Shown here: one piece after another, positions 34,924 through 42,796 of the stretch
Position numbering within the stretch: the first letter of the stretch is position 1
Layout of the letters: every line of letters begins with the position of its first letter
Source: Limnobaculum zhutongyuii
Lineage (GTDB): Bacteria > Pseudomonadota > Gammaproteobacteria > Enterobacterales > Enterobacteriaceae
Length of the DNA stretch: 64,000 nucleotides
Assembly: GCF_004295645.1 (NCBI RefSeq)
Contig: NZ_CP034752.1
Location: forward strand, 3,933,501 to 3,997,500
Direction of reading: 5' to 3'
Made by a program: the position numbers and the translations under genes
Notes under the pieces: generated by a model
What the model saw: the letters and a program-made list of their open reading frames with translations, nothing else
Told to the model about the DNA's origin: nothing
Database searches by the model: none

Positions 34924-35298
34924 TTACTCTTTGACCAACGGATAGCTAGCCTCATTCCAACCGCGATATCCGCCATCCATAGAGAGCACATTGGTATACC
35001 CCATCTTTTGGATGCTTTCTGCTGCCAATGCAGAACGATAACCGCCGCCACAGTACAGCACCATTGGTGTTGCTTTATCAGGAACAATGGTCTCAATATC
35101 ACGTTCTAAAACACCACGTCCCAGATGTTTTGCGCCGGGGATATGGTCTTTCTGAAATTCACTCTCTTCACGAACGTCCAGAACCAGTGGAATGGTTCCC
35201 TTGTCCATCATCTCTTTTACTTGCTGAATACTGACTTCATGTACATTTTTACGTGCGGCTTCACACAGCTGCTCAAAACCTGGGTTATGCTTTTTCAC
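34924..35298 (-). CDS. Single-domain rhodanese-like protein
   Basis: A 124-residue protein with one rhodanese domain: LDVREESEFQKDHIPGA and the active loop CGGGYRSALAAE with the catalytic cysteine in LYCGGG. Such proteins move sulfane sulfur or bind persulfides. I chose GTG 35298 (MKKHNPGFEQL): AAGGAG lies six bases before it. An ATG seven codons upstream would place this AAGGAG inside the coding region. It is first in a leftward group with DUF1007, the NicO transporter and ugpQ. Confidence 0.85.
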   Translation of the reverse strand: MKKHNPGFEQLCEAARKNVHEVSIQQVKEMMDKGTIPLVLDVREESEFQKDHIPGAKHLGRGVLERDIETIVPDKATPMVLYCGGGYRSALAAESIQKMGYTNVLSMDGGYRGWNEASYPLVKE

Positions 35299-35363
35299 AC
35301 ACTTCTCCTTGGTTATCATAAAGACACTCTAGATTATCAGTGTCCAGAGTGACGATTTCCAGT

Positions 35364-35400
35364 AAAAAAACAGGCGCTATATTATCGATATAGCGCCTGT
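35364..35400 (-). terminator. glyA terminator
   Basis: ACAGGCGCTATA and TATAGCGCCTGT, a 12-pair stem with a seven-base loop, followed on the minus strand by seven T. Canonical. Confidence 0.92.
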
Positions 35401-35470
35401 TATTAGCAAAGCTGTTTCGGGCACTGATAATCACTGTATATGAAAATCAGCGTGATTGCTGTTGGAACGA

Positions 35471-36724
35471 CTATGCGTAAACCGGATAACGTTTACAAAT
35501 ATCCAGAACCTTAGCTTTCACGGCCGCAATAACAGCTTCATCATTGATGTTATCCAGCACGTCACAGATCCAACCGGCCAGTTCACGAACTTCTGCTTCT
35601 TTAAAGCCACGACGGGTTACCGCAGGAGTACCAATACGTACACCTGAAGTCACAAACGGGCTTCTTGGATCGTTTGGTACGCTGTTTTTGTTAACCGTAA
35701 TGTTGGCTCTGCCTAAAGCAGCATCCGCATCTTTACCGGTGATATCTTTATCCACCAGATCCAGCAGCATCAGATGGTTTTGAGTTCCACCGGAAACAAT
35801 CTTATATCCGCGAGATTTAAATACTTCCACCATCGCTTTCGCGTTTTTAGCAACCTGCTGCTGGTAAGTTTTAAACTCAGGCTCCATTGCCTCTTTTAAC
35901 GCTACCGCTTTTGCTGCAATCACGTGCATTAACGGACCGCCCTGACCACCAGGGAATACCGCTGAGTTCAGTTTTTTATACAGCTCTTCATCACCACCCT
36001 TGGCTAAAATCAGACCACCGCGAGGGCCCGCCAGAGTTTTATGCGTGGTGGTGGTAACCACGTGCGCATGAGGAACCGGGTTTGGATAAACATCAGCGGC
36101 AATCAGGCCAGCAACGTGGGCCATATCAACAAACAGGTAAGCACCAATTTTGTCTGCAATTTCACGCATTTTTGCCCAGTCAACGATACCGGAATAGGCA
36201 GAGAAACCACCGATGATCATTTTTGGTTTGTGAATTTCAGCCTGACGAGCCAGATCGTCATAGTCAATTTGACCGCTTTCATCAATACCATAAGGTACGA
36301 TGTTATATAACTTACCGGAGAAGTTAACCGGTGAACCGTGGGTCAGGTGACCACCGTGCGCCAGGTTCATCCCCAGTACGGTATCTCCCGGATTCAGTAA
36401 CGCCATATAAACCGCAGAGTTAGCTTGTGAACCGGAATGCGGTTGCACGTTAGCATAGTCAGCACCAAACAGCTCTTTAGCACGATCGATAGCCAATTGT
36501 TCAACAATATCAACATACTCACAGCCACCGTAATAACGCTTACCCGGGTACCCTTCGGCATATTTATTGGTTAATTGAGTTCCCTGAGCCTGCATTACGC
36601 GTGGGCTGGTATAGTTTTCAGAAGCAATCAACTCGATATGCTCTTCCTGGCGAACATTCTCTTTTTGTATGGCCTGCCATAATTCGGCATCATAATCGGC
36701 AATGTTCATGTCTCGCTTTAACAT
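35471..36724 (-). CDS. glyA: Serine hydroxymethyltransferase
   Basis: A 417-residue PLP enzyme that interconverts serine and glycine and loads one-carbon units onto tetrahydrofolate. The PLP lysine is in VVTTTTHKTLAGPRGG. I set the start at ATG 36724 (MLKRDMNIADYD): AGGAG sits six bases before it, and the length equals E. coli GlyA. An in-frame ATG two codons earlier would directly abut AGGAG and is unlikely. A PurR box upstream fits the role in purine and one-carbon supply. It is divergent from hmp. Confidence 0.98.
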   Translation of the reverse strand: MLKRDMNIADYDAELWQAIQKENVRQEEHIELIASENYTSPRVMQAQGTQLTNKYAEGYPGKRYYGGCEYVDIVEQLAIDRAKELFGADYANVQPHSGSQANSAVYMALLNPGDTVLGMNLAHGGHLTHGSPVNFSGKLYNIVPYGIDESGQIDYDDLARQAEIHKPKMIIGGFSAYSGIVDWAKMREIADKIGAYLFVDMAHVAGLIAADVYPNPVPHAHVVTTTTHKTLAGPRGGLILAKGGDEELYKKLNSAVFPGGQGGPLMHVIAAKAVALKEAMEPEFKTYQQQVAKNAKAMVEVFKSRGYKIVSGGTQNHLMLLDLVDKDITGKDADAALGRANITVNKNSVPNDPRSPFVTSGVRIGTPAVTRRGFKEAEVRELAGWICDVLDNINDEAVIAAVKAKVLDICKRYPVYA

Positions 36725-36833
36725 CCGCATCTCCTGAGTAAGCTAATTAACTGGTAAAAGGTGCAACTAAGTACAACATCGAACCAGTGTAATATGTTTT
36801 CATCTTGTTAAATAGACCCAAATTAAGGTTTTT

Positions 36834-36849
36834 ACGCAAACGTTTGCTT
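36834..36849 (-). promoter_or_regulatory. PurR box of glyA
   Basis: ACGCAAACGTTTGCTT matches the PurR palindrome ACGCAAACGTTTGCGT at 15 of 16 positions and lies about 110 bases upstream of glyA. It predicts purine repression of glyA, as in E. coli. Confidence 0.85.
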
Positions 36850-36972
36850 TTCGTCCAATAAAGAACAAAAGTAACCATAAAGTGCCTACATACTCGGCTT
36901 TTCACTTATTAATGGAATCATCTTACTGATTTGACTGTCAATTTAACTGCTATTTTTGTATGGGTATATCTA

Positions 36973-36986
36973 TTGACATAGATCAA
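36973..36986 (+). promoter_or_regulatory. FNR-like site overlapping the hmp -35
   Basis: TTGACATAGATCAA fits TTGAT-N4-ATCAA with one change, and its TTGACA is a perfect -35 hexamer. Overlap with the -35 predicts repression by FNR without oxygen, as known for E. coli hmp. Confidence 0.65.
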
Positions 36987-36990
36987 TTAA

Positions 36991-37013
36991 AACATGTATT
37001 TTAAATATATGTT
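36991..37013 (+). promoter_or_regulatory. NsrR operator of hmp
   Basis: AACATGTATTT-T-AAATATATGTT is an 11-1-11 inverted repeat close to the NsrR consensus AAGATGYATTT-N-AAATRCATCTT. It covers the -10 region 17-18 bases after the TTGACA. This predicts nitric-oxide-responsive derepression of hmp. Confidence 0.85.
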
Positions 37014-37041
37014 AATTAATCCCTATCAAAAGGATATGAGA

Positions 37042-38229
37042 ATGCTCGACAGTCAAACTATTGCTACCATTAAAGCCACCATACCCGTATTAACCGCTAC
37101 TGGTCCATCGTTAACCGCGCATTTTTACGATCGTATGTTTCAACATCATCCTGAACTGAAAGATATTTTTAACCTGAGCCATCAGTTCAGTGGTGCCCAG
37201 CGTGAAGCATTGTTTAATGCCATATGCGCTTATGCGGTCAATATTGAAAATTTACCGGCGATCCTTCCGGCAGTTGAACGTATTGCCCAGAAACACTCCA
37301 GTTTTAACATTAAGCCAGAGCAATATGCCATTGTTGGCGAACACTTACTTGCTACATTGGATGAGATGCTGAGCCCCGGCGAAGAAGTGCTTAACGCCTG
37401 GGGTAAAGCCTATCAGGTACTGGCTGATGTGTTTATCAAACGGGAACGTGAAATTTATCAGCAGGTCGCTGAAAAACAGGGCGGCTGGGAAGGCTTACGT
37501 CCATTCCGTATTGTTAAAAAACAGCAGGAAAGTGAAATTATCACCAGCTTTGAGCTGGAACCGGTCGACGGCAAACCCGTAGCTGATTTTATACCGGGCC
37601 AATATATCGCTCTCTATTTGCAAAGTGACAGTCTGGAATACCAGGAAATTCGTCAGTACTCATTAACTCACGCACCAAACGGTAAATATTACCGTATTGC
37701 CGTTAAGCGCGAACCGCAGGGTAAAGCCTCAAACTATCTTCATGATGTTGCTCAACAGGGAGATATTCTTAAGCTGGCACCACCTTATGGTGATTTCCAT
37801 CTGGATGTTAAATCGAATACCCCAGTTGCATTAATCTCTGGTGGTGTAGGTCTGACGCCAATGTTGGGTATGCTAAATACGTTAAAAGCACAATCACACC
37901 AAGGTCCGGTTTACTGGCTGCACGCCACTGAACGTTCTGGTGTTCATGCTTTCCGTCAGGAAGTAAGCCAACTGCTTGAGACCATGCCAAATACGGAAGC
38001 GCATATTTGGTATCAGCATCCTCAAAATAGTGACCTGAATGAATCCAACCATTATCAAGGTTTAATGGATCTCGCAAAACTGAAGTCCACTCTTAATCAG
38101 GCTGATATGCACTATTACTTCTGTGGACCGGTGCCATTTATGCAATTCGTTGCTCAACAGCTAATCAGTTGGGGAGTTAATCCACAACAGCTTCATTACG
38201 AATGTTTTGGTCCACATAAGGTGTTATAA
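37042..38229 (+). CDS. hmp: Nitric oxide dioxygenase / flavohemoglobin Hmp
   Basis: A 395-residue cytosolic enzyme that oxidises nitric oxide to nitrate with O2 and NADH. Residues 1-~140 form the haem globin (TAHFYDRMFQHHPEL...IKPEQYAIVGEHLL). A ferredoxin-reductase-type FAD domain (RQYSLTHAPNG) and an NAD domain (SGGVGLTPMLGML, CGPVPFMQF) follow. I chose ATG 37042 (MLDSQTIATIK): AAAGGA lies upstream, and the length is within one residue of E. coli. A longer frame from 36994 would begin inside the NsrR operator. Confidence 0.97.
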   Translation: MLDSQTIATIKATIPVLTATGPSLTAHFYDRMFQHHPELKDIFNLSHQFSGAQREALFNAICAYAVNIENLPAILPAVERIAQKHSSFNIKPEQYAIVGEHLLATLDEMLSPGEEVLNAWGKAYQVLADVFIKREREIYQQVAEKQGGWEGLRPFRIVKKQQESEIITSFELEPVDGKPVADFIPGQYIALYLQSDSLEYQEIRQYSLTHAPNGKYYRIAVKREPQGKASNYLHDVAQQGDILKLAPPYGDFHLDVKSNTPVALISGGVGLTPMLGMLNTLKAQSHQGPVYWLHATERSGVHAFRQEVSQLLETMPNTEAHIWYQHPQNSDLNESNHYQGLMDLAKLKSTLNQADMHYYFCGPVPFMQFVAQQLISWGVNPQQLHYECFGPHKVL

Positions 38230-38253
38230 GCCAACTGCTTATAAAAGAATGAA

Positions 38254-38283
38254 TAAGCCGTTACCAGTCAAGGTAACGGCTTA
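38254..38283. terminator. Bidirectional hairpin between hmp and glnB
   Basis: TAAGCCGTTACC and GGTAACGGCTTA form a 12-pair stem with a six-base loop between the convergent genes. The minus-strand tail TTCATTCTTTT is moderately T-rich; the plus-strand tail is not. Confidence 0.7.
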
Positions 38284-38297
38284 CAGAGGAAGAGAAA

Positions 38298-38636
38298 TCA
38301 GATTGCGTCTTCGTCTTGTTCGCCGGTACGAATACGCACCACGCGAGCCACATCAAAGACAAAAATCTTACCGTCACCAATCTTACCCGTCTGCGCGGTA
38401 TTCATGATGGTTTCGACGCAGGTATCAACAATATCGTCAGCCACAACAATTTCAATTTTCACCTTTGGCAGAAAATCCACCATATACTCAGCGCCGCGAT
38501 ACAGTTCCGTATGCCCTTTCTGGCGGCCAAAACCTTTTACTTCCGTTACCGTCATGCCGGTAATGCCCACTTCCGCCAGCGCTTCTCGAACATCGTCTAA
38601 CTTAAACGGCTTAATGATTGCGTCAATCTTCTTCAT
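38298..38636 (-). CDS. glnB: Nitrogen regulatory protein P-II
   Basis: A 112-residue trimeric signal protein that reports 2-oxoglutarate and ATP/ADP to GlnE and NtrB. The T-loop has the uridylylation site Y51 in LYRGAEYMVDF. The start at ATG 38636 (MKKIDAIIKPFKLDDVREAL) gives the standard length. It begins 13 bases after the nadE stop, so it is probably on the same transcript. In E. coli it follows glrR directly; here nadE lies between. Confidence 0.98.
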   Translation of the reverse strand: MKKIDAIIKPFKLDDVREALAEVGITGMTVTEVKGFGRQKGHTELYRGAEYMVDFLPKVKIEIVVADDIVDTCVETIMNTAQTGKIGDGKIFVFDVARVVRIRTGEQDEDAI

Positions 38637-38649
38637 AAAAGTCAAACCC

Positions 38650-40269
38650 TTACCAATTTTTACGGCCAAAGCCGGAAGTGATCGGATAACGCCGATCTTT
38701 GCCAAAGTTACGTGCAGTAATCCTTGGGCCTACCGGTGACTGCCGGCGCTTATACTCATTAATATCAACCAGGCGGATAACCTTACGCACAATCGCCTCA
38801 TCGAAGCCTTCCCCTACCAGTTGCTCTACCGACATATCCCGTTCCACATAGCCATCAAGGATCTTATCCAGTACCGGATAAGGCGGCAGGCTATCTTCAT
38901 CTTTCTGATCCGGAGCCAGCTCCGCAGAAGGTGGACGGTCAATCACTCGCTGAGGAATGACCGGTGAACGAGTATTACGATATTCCGATAGTTTAAACAC
39001 CAGTGTTTTTGGTACATCTTTTAATACATCAAAACCACCCGCCATATCACCATAAAGCGTCGAATACCCTACGGCGATCTCACTTTTATTTCCGGTGGTT
39101 AACACCAGACTACCGCGTTTATTTGATAGCCCCATTAAGATTACTCCACGGCAGCGGGCCTGTAGGTTTTCTTCGGTAGTATCACGGCGGGTGTTAACAA
39201 ACATTGGTGCCAGTTGAGTCATAAAGGCATCAAAAATCGGCTCAATGGAGATAACATCAAACTCAACGCCCAGCGTTTCTGCCTCTTCCCGCGCATCTTC
39301 AATACTGATTTCTGCGGTATAGCGGAATGGCATCATCACTGCCTGAACTTTCTCTTTGCCCAAGGCATCAACGGCAATCGCCAACGTTAAGGCTGAATCA
39401 ATACCGCCGGATAAACCAAGAATAGCCCCTTTAAAACCGTTCTTGTTGGCGTAATCGCGTACTGCCAGTACCAACGCATCATAAATGAGTGAAAGTTCTG
39501 ATGGCTGCTCTGGCAACACCATGGATTCAATATGATAGTTGTTAAACTTAACTAACTGAGTCTGCTCTTTAAATGCCGCCAGCTTGTGCGTCATATTGCC
39601 TGTTGCATCAAAAACCTTGGAACAGCCGTCAAAAATCAGTTCATCCTGACCACCTACCTGATTCAAATACACCAGCGGTAAGTGGGTACGATGGCAATGT
39701 TCTGCCAGCAATTGATTACGAATATATGGCTTTTCACGATTATAAGGCGAGGCGTTAATTGACAGGATCATATCAACATTAGCGGCTTTCAGTGCATCAA
39801 CCGGGCCGTTAAACCACAGGTCTTCACAGATCAGTAAACCAACACGGTAACCTTTAAAATCAACATAGCAAGTTCTGTCATCCGCATTGAAATAGCGTTT
39901 CTCATCGAATACGCCATAGTTGGGCAACTGTTGCTTGTAATAGCGGGTAACCAGATTTCCCTGCCAGAACATGGAAAGTGCATTATACAAATGCCCATTG
40001 TCCCGCCATGGATGCCCCACAATAACGGCGGTCTCAGAGGAAGCGGCCTGTAATCGGGCTAATTGTTCATCACAACGTTGATAGAGATCGTCACGATAAA
40101 GTAAATCTTCCGGTGGATAACCGGTCAGGGCCAGCTCAGAAAACAGCACCAGGTCGGCTCCCGCCTGCTGCTGTTCGCTGATGGTTTGTAGCATTCGGTT
40201 AGTGTTACCTTCAATATCACCAACCAGCCAATTTAACTGCGCTAATGCGATAGAGAGAGCTTTGCTCAT
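38650..40269 (-). CDS. nadE: Glutamine-dependent NAD+ synthetase
   Basis: A 539-residue two-domain enzyme. Residues 1-~250 are a nitrilase-type glutaminase with a glutamate near 46 (FSELALTGYPPEDL), a lysine in the RYYKQQLPNYGVFDEKRYF segment and a cysteine near 150 (GLLICEDLWF). From about 265 comes the synthetase domain with the pyrophosphatase loop LSGGIDSAL near 285. It makes NAD+ from deamido-NAD+ using glutamine as the nitrogen donor. E. coli has the shorter ammonia-type enzyme elsewhere. Its place between glrR and glnB links it to nitrogen sensing by context only. Confidence 0.95.
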   Translation of the reverse strand: MSKALSIALAQLNWLVGDIEGNTNRMLQTISEQQQAGADLVLFSELALTGYPPEDLLYRDDLYQRCDEQLARLQAASSETAVIVGHPWRDNGHLYNALSMFWQGNLVTRYYKQQLPNYGVFDEKRYFNADDRTCYVDFKGYRVGLLICEDLWFNGPVDALKAANVDMILSINASPYNREKPYIRNQLLAEHCHRTHLPLVYLNQVGGQDELIFDGCSKVFDATGNMTHKLAAFKEQTQLVKFNNYHIESMVLPEQPSELSLIYDALVLAVRDYANKNGFKGAILGLSGGIDSALTLAIAVDALGKEKVQAVMMPFRYTAEISIEDAREEAETLGVEFDVISIEPIFDAFMTQLAPMFVNTRRDTTEENLQARCRGVILMGLSNKRGSLVLTTGNKSEIAVGYSTLYGDMAGGFDVLKDVPKTLVFKLSEYRNTRSPVIPQRVIDRPPSAELAPDQKDEDSLPPYPVLDKILDGYVERDMSVEQLVGEGFDEAIVRKVIRLVDINEYKRRQSPVGPRITARNFGKDRRYPITSGFGRKNW

Positions 40270-40346
40270 ATCAATTCACTGTTCGCTATCAGGTTACAAA
40301 GGCAGCAGTATAAATGACTGTCGCCCGGATTAAAAAAGATTAAACG

Positions 40347-41684
40347 CTACTCTTTAAAATCGTTCGCATCTAATTCATGGCGTGACAACAATTTATAAAA
40401 CTCAGTTCGGTTTCGCCCTGCCATACGAGCGGCATGGGTAACGTTACCTTTCGTCATCTGTAAAAGCTTGCGTAAATAGAGCAGTTCAAACTGATTACGC
40501 GCTTCAACAAAGGTTGGCAATGCAGTATTTTCACCATCCAAAGCCTGTTGTACCAATGCTTCATTGATAACCGGTGTACTGGTCAGTGCAACGCACTGCT
40601 CAATGACGTTAACCAACTGGCGCACATTACCCGGCCAACTGGCAGCCATTAAACGCTTCATGGCATCGGTAGAAAAACTGCGTACAAAAGGCTTATGGCG
40701 TTTTGCTGATTCGCGTAACAGATGGTCAGCTAACAACGGAATATCCTCTGCTCGTTCATTTAACGCAGGAATTTTCAGGGTAACCACATTCAGACGATAA
40801 TAGAGGTCTTCACGGAATTCTCCTTTCGCCATGGCTTTCGGTAAGTCGCGGTGAGTCGCCGAGATAATCCGTACATCAATGTCCAGATCGCGATTGCTGC
40901 CTAATGGACGCACCTTGCGTTCCTGCAATACGCGCAGCAGTTTTACCTGCAGCGGTAATGGCATATCACCGATCTCATCCAGAAACAGCGTACCACCGGT
41001 AGCCGCCTGAAACAGGCCATCACGACTGCTGACAGCACCGGTAAATGCGCCCTTGGCATGTCCGAATAGCTCAGACTCCAGTAACTGTTCCGGCAATGCG
41101 CCACAGTTAATAGCAATAAAGGGCTTATTTCCCCGTGGGCTGGCGCTATGTATCGCTTTGGCCAGTACCTCTTTACCGGTTCCACTCAGGCCGTTAATCA
41201 GCACGCTTACATCAGACTGCGCTACCATTTTTGCTTGTTCAAGCAGACGTAGCATCAGCGGACTGCGGGTCACAATATTTTCCCGCCAGCTTTCATCACC
41301 CGCCGGTACTTTCATTACCAGAGCATCATCAATGGCTTTATACAGCGCGTCGCGATCCACCGGTTTCGTCAGGAAGCTAAATACACCCTGCTGCGTCGCA
41401 GCAACCGCATCAGGAATAGAGCCATGGGCAGTGAGAATAATGACCGGCATACCTGGCTGATGTTTTTGTATTTCATTAAACAGCGCCATACCGTCCATTT
41501 CATCCATGCGCAGATCGCTGATAACCAGATCTATCTGTTCACGACCTAAACGACGTAATGCTTCTTGTCCACTCTCCGCCGTCGTGACATTGAAACCCTC
41601 GCTGGTCAGGCGCATTCCCAATAGCTTTAACAGACTGGGATCGTCATCAACCAGTAATAAATTGGCAGGCTTACGCGATGTCAT
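40347..41684 (-). CDS. glrR: Sigma-54 response regulator GlrR (QseF)
   Basis: A 445-residue NtrC-family activator. The receiver domain has phospho-acceptor D57 (VISDLRMDEMDG). A central AAA+ domain carries a P-loop (GLSGTGKEVLA), the sigma-54-contacting GAFTGA loop in ESELFGHAKGAFTGA and LFLDEIGDM. A Fis-type helix-turn-helix ends the protein (NVTHAARMAGRNRTEFYKLL). Its known target is glmY, found about 3 kb upstream with three predicted GlrR sites. It follows qseG by 29 bases. Confidence 0.97.
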   Translation of the reverse strand: MTSRKPANLLLVDDDPSLLKLLGMRLTSEGFNVTTAESGQEALRRLGREQIDLVISDLRMDEMDGMALFNEIQKHQPGMPVIILTAHGSIPDAVAATQQGVFSFLTKPVDRDALYKAIDDALVMKVPAGDESWRENIVTRSPLMLRLLEQAKMVAQSDVSVLINGLSGTGKEVLAKAIHSASPRGNKPFIAINCGALPEQLLESELFGHAKGAFTGAVSSRDGLFQAATGGTLFLDEIGDMPLPLQVKLLRVLQERKVRPLGSNRDLDIDVRIISATHRDLPKAMAKGEFREDLYYRLNVVTLKIPALNERAEDIPLLADHLLRESAKRHKPFVRSFSTDAMKRLMAASWPGNVRQLVNVIEQCVALTSTPVINEALVQQALDGENTALPTFVEARNQFELLYLRKLLQMTKGNVTHAARMAGRNRTEFYKLLSRHELDANDFKE

Positions 41685-41713
41685 ATCAACTAAACTCCTT
41701 AATAACGGCTGGT

Positions 41714-42790
41714 CTATTTTTTCTCTACTGCTGGAGTATCTGCTTTAGCCGGAGCAGTTGTTGCCGGTGGCTGTGCTGGTTTGGCACTCTCTTTTTCTGT
41801 TTTGTTCTGAGGCGTTACTGGCTTATCCACTGCTGGGGCAACCGCTTTTACCGGCTCCGCAGGTTTATCACCCACGGTGGGTTTAGCCTCTGGTGTGGAT
41901 TTAACTTCTGGCGTAGATTTTGCTGGTTCAACCGCTTTTTCACCTGCTGCTGGTTTAGCATCAGGCGCTATCTTTTGAGCCGCTGACGCTGGCTGCGTTG
42001 TTCCTGCTGGCTTTTCTGGCACCACCGGAGGTGTCGGGATAACGACTGGTGCTGGTTCAGTTTTTGCTGCACTACCAATAGTGCTATCGGCAGGAAGATT
42101 CTTACGTGATGAGAGCTGACGTTCAATATCTGTCAGGTTCTCCAGCTTGCGCGTCATCTCATTAAGCTGATGTTTAGTATCCTGTAACTGAGCGTGCAGC
42201 GCATCCATTTGTGTGTCATTACTTTCTTTTTGGCGCTGATGACGAACTCTTTCATCCGACAGGCTAAGTTCCATCGACTGTTCATCTGTCCAGAGTTGAA
42301 TCAGAGAATAGACCGTATCCGGATACATTGAACGGAAATTCTTTAGCTGCTCCAGTGAACGACGACGTTCCGAATTATTGACCTCAACCCGGGATAACAA
42401 GACGGCGCGCTTCATGACACCATCCCAGGTTGTCGTTTCATATTCACCGGATTGTGCCTGAGCCCGGGAAGCTGGAAGCGACTGAGAACAAGTAATCAGG
42501 CGTAGCCAATACAATGAGTTAGCGTAAGTTTCACTGTCCTGAGCTTTCCAGATATTACCGTCACAACTCACTCGCGAGTAATCACTGACTTTGCGATTTG
42601 GCGTTTCATAACGAATTTCACCCGATGCACTTTCAGTAAACGACTGATAGCTACATCCGGCCAACATCACAGGCAGCATAAAAGCTGAAAGCGTTAGTGC
42701 TTTCTGCCATCGGCCCGTCACCCCCAGCGAATTCAGCGGGCTAAGCGTAGAATGATAATTTAAATCTTGTTTGGTAAACCTTTTAGGCAT
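41714..42790 (-). CDS. qseG: Outer-membrane lipoprotein QseG (GlrK partner) with extended tail
   Basis: A 358-residue lipoprotein with lipobox MLAGC (Cys46 after an unusually long N-terminus). A conserved region resembles E. coli QseG (ADSETYANSLYWLRLITC..., and the coiled-coil TRKLENLTDIERQLSSRKN near 210-228). In E. coli QseG binds the GlrK (QseE) sensor and stimulates its kinase activity. The last ~125 residues are a low-complexity Ala/Pro/Lys/Thr-rich tail not present in the 237-residue E. coli protein. It lies six bases after glrK and 29 before glrR, so it is part of the same operon. Confidence 0.85.
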   Translation of the reverse strand: MPKRFTKQDLNYHSTLSPLNSLGVTGRWQKALTLSAFMLPVMLAGCSYQSFTESASGEIRYETPNRKVSDYSRVSCDGNIWKAQDSETYANSLYWLRLITCSQSLPASRAQAQSGEYETTTWDGVMKRAVLLSRVEVNNSERRRSLEQLKNFRSMYPDTVYSLIQLWTDEQSMELSLSDERVRHQRQKESNDTQMDALHAQLQDTKHQLNEMTRKLENLTDIERQLSSRKNLPADSTIGSAAKTEPAPVVIPTPPVVPEKPAGTTQPASAAQKIAPDAKPAAGEKAVEPAKSTPEVKSTPEAKPTVGDKPAEPVKAVAPAVDKPVTPQNKTEKESAKPAQPPATTAPAKADTPAVEKK

Positions 42791-42796
42791 TATGCA

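Noticed and set aside
36994..37041. Longer N-terminus for Hmp
   Set aside because: It would start inside the NsrR operator; ATG 37042 has a good ribosome site and matches the known protein start.
38637..38705. Extended GlnB start overlapping nadE
   Set aside because: The P-II start MKKIDAII is universal and the extension is simply the end of nadE in another frame.
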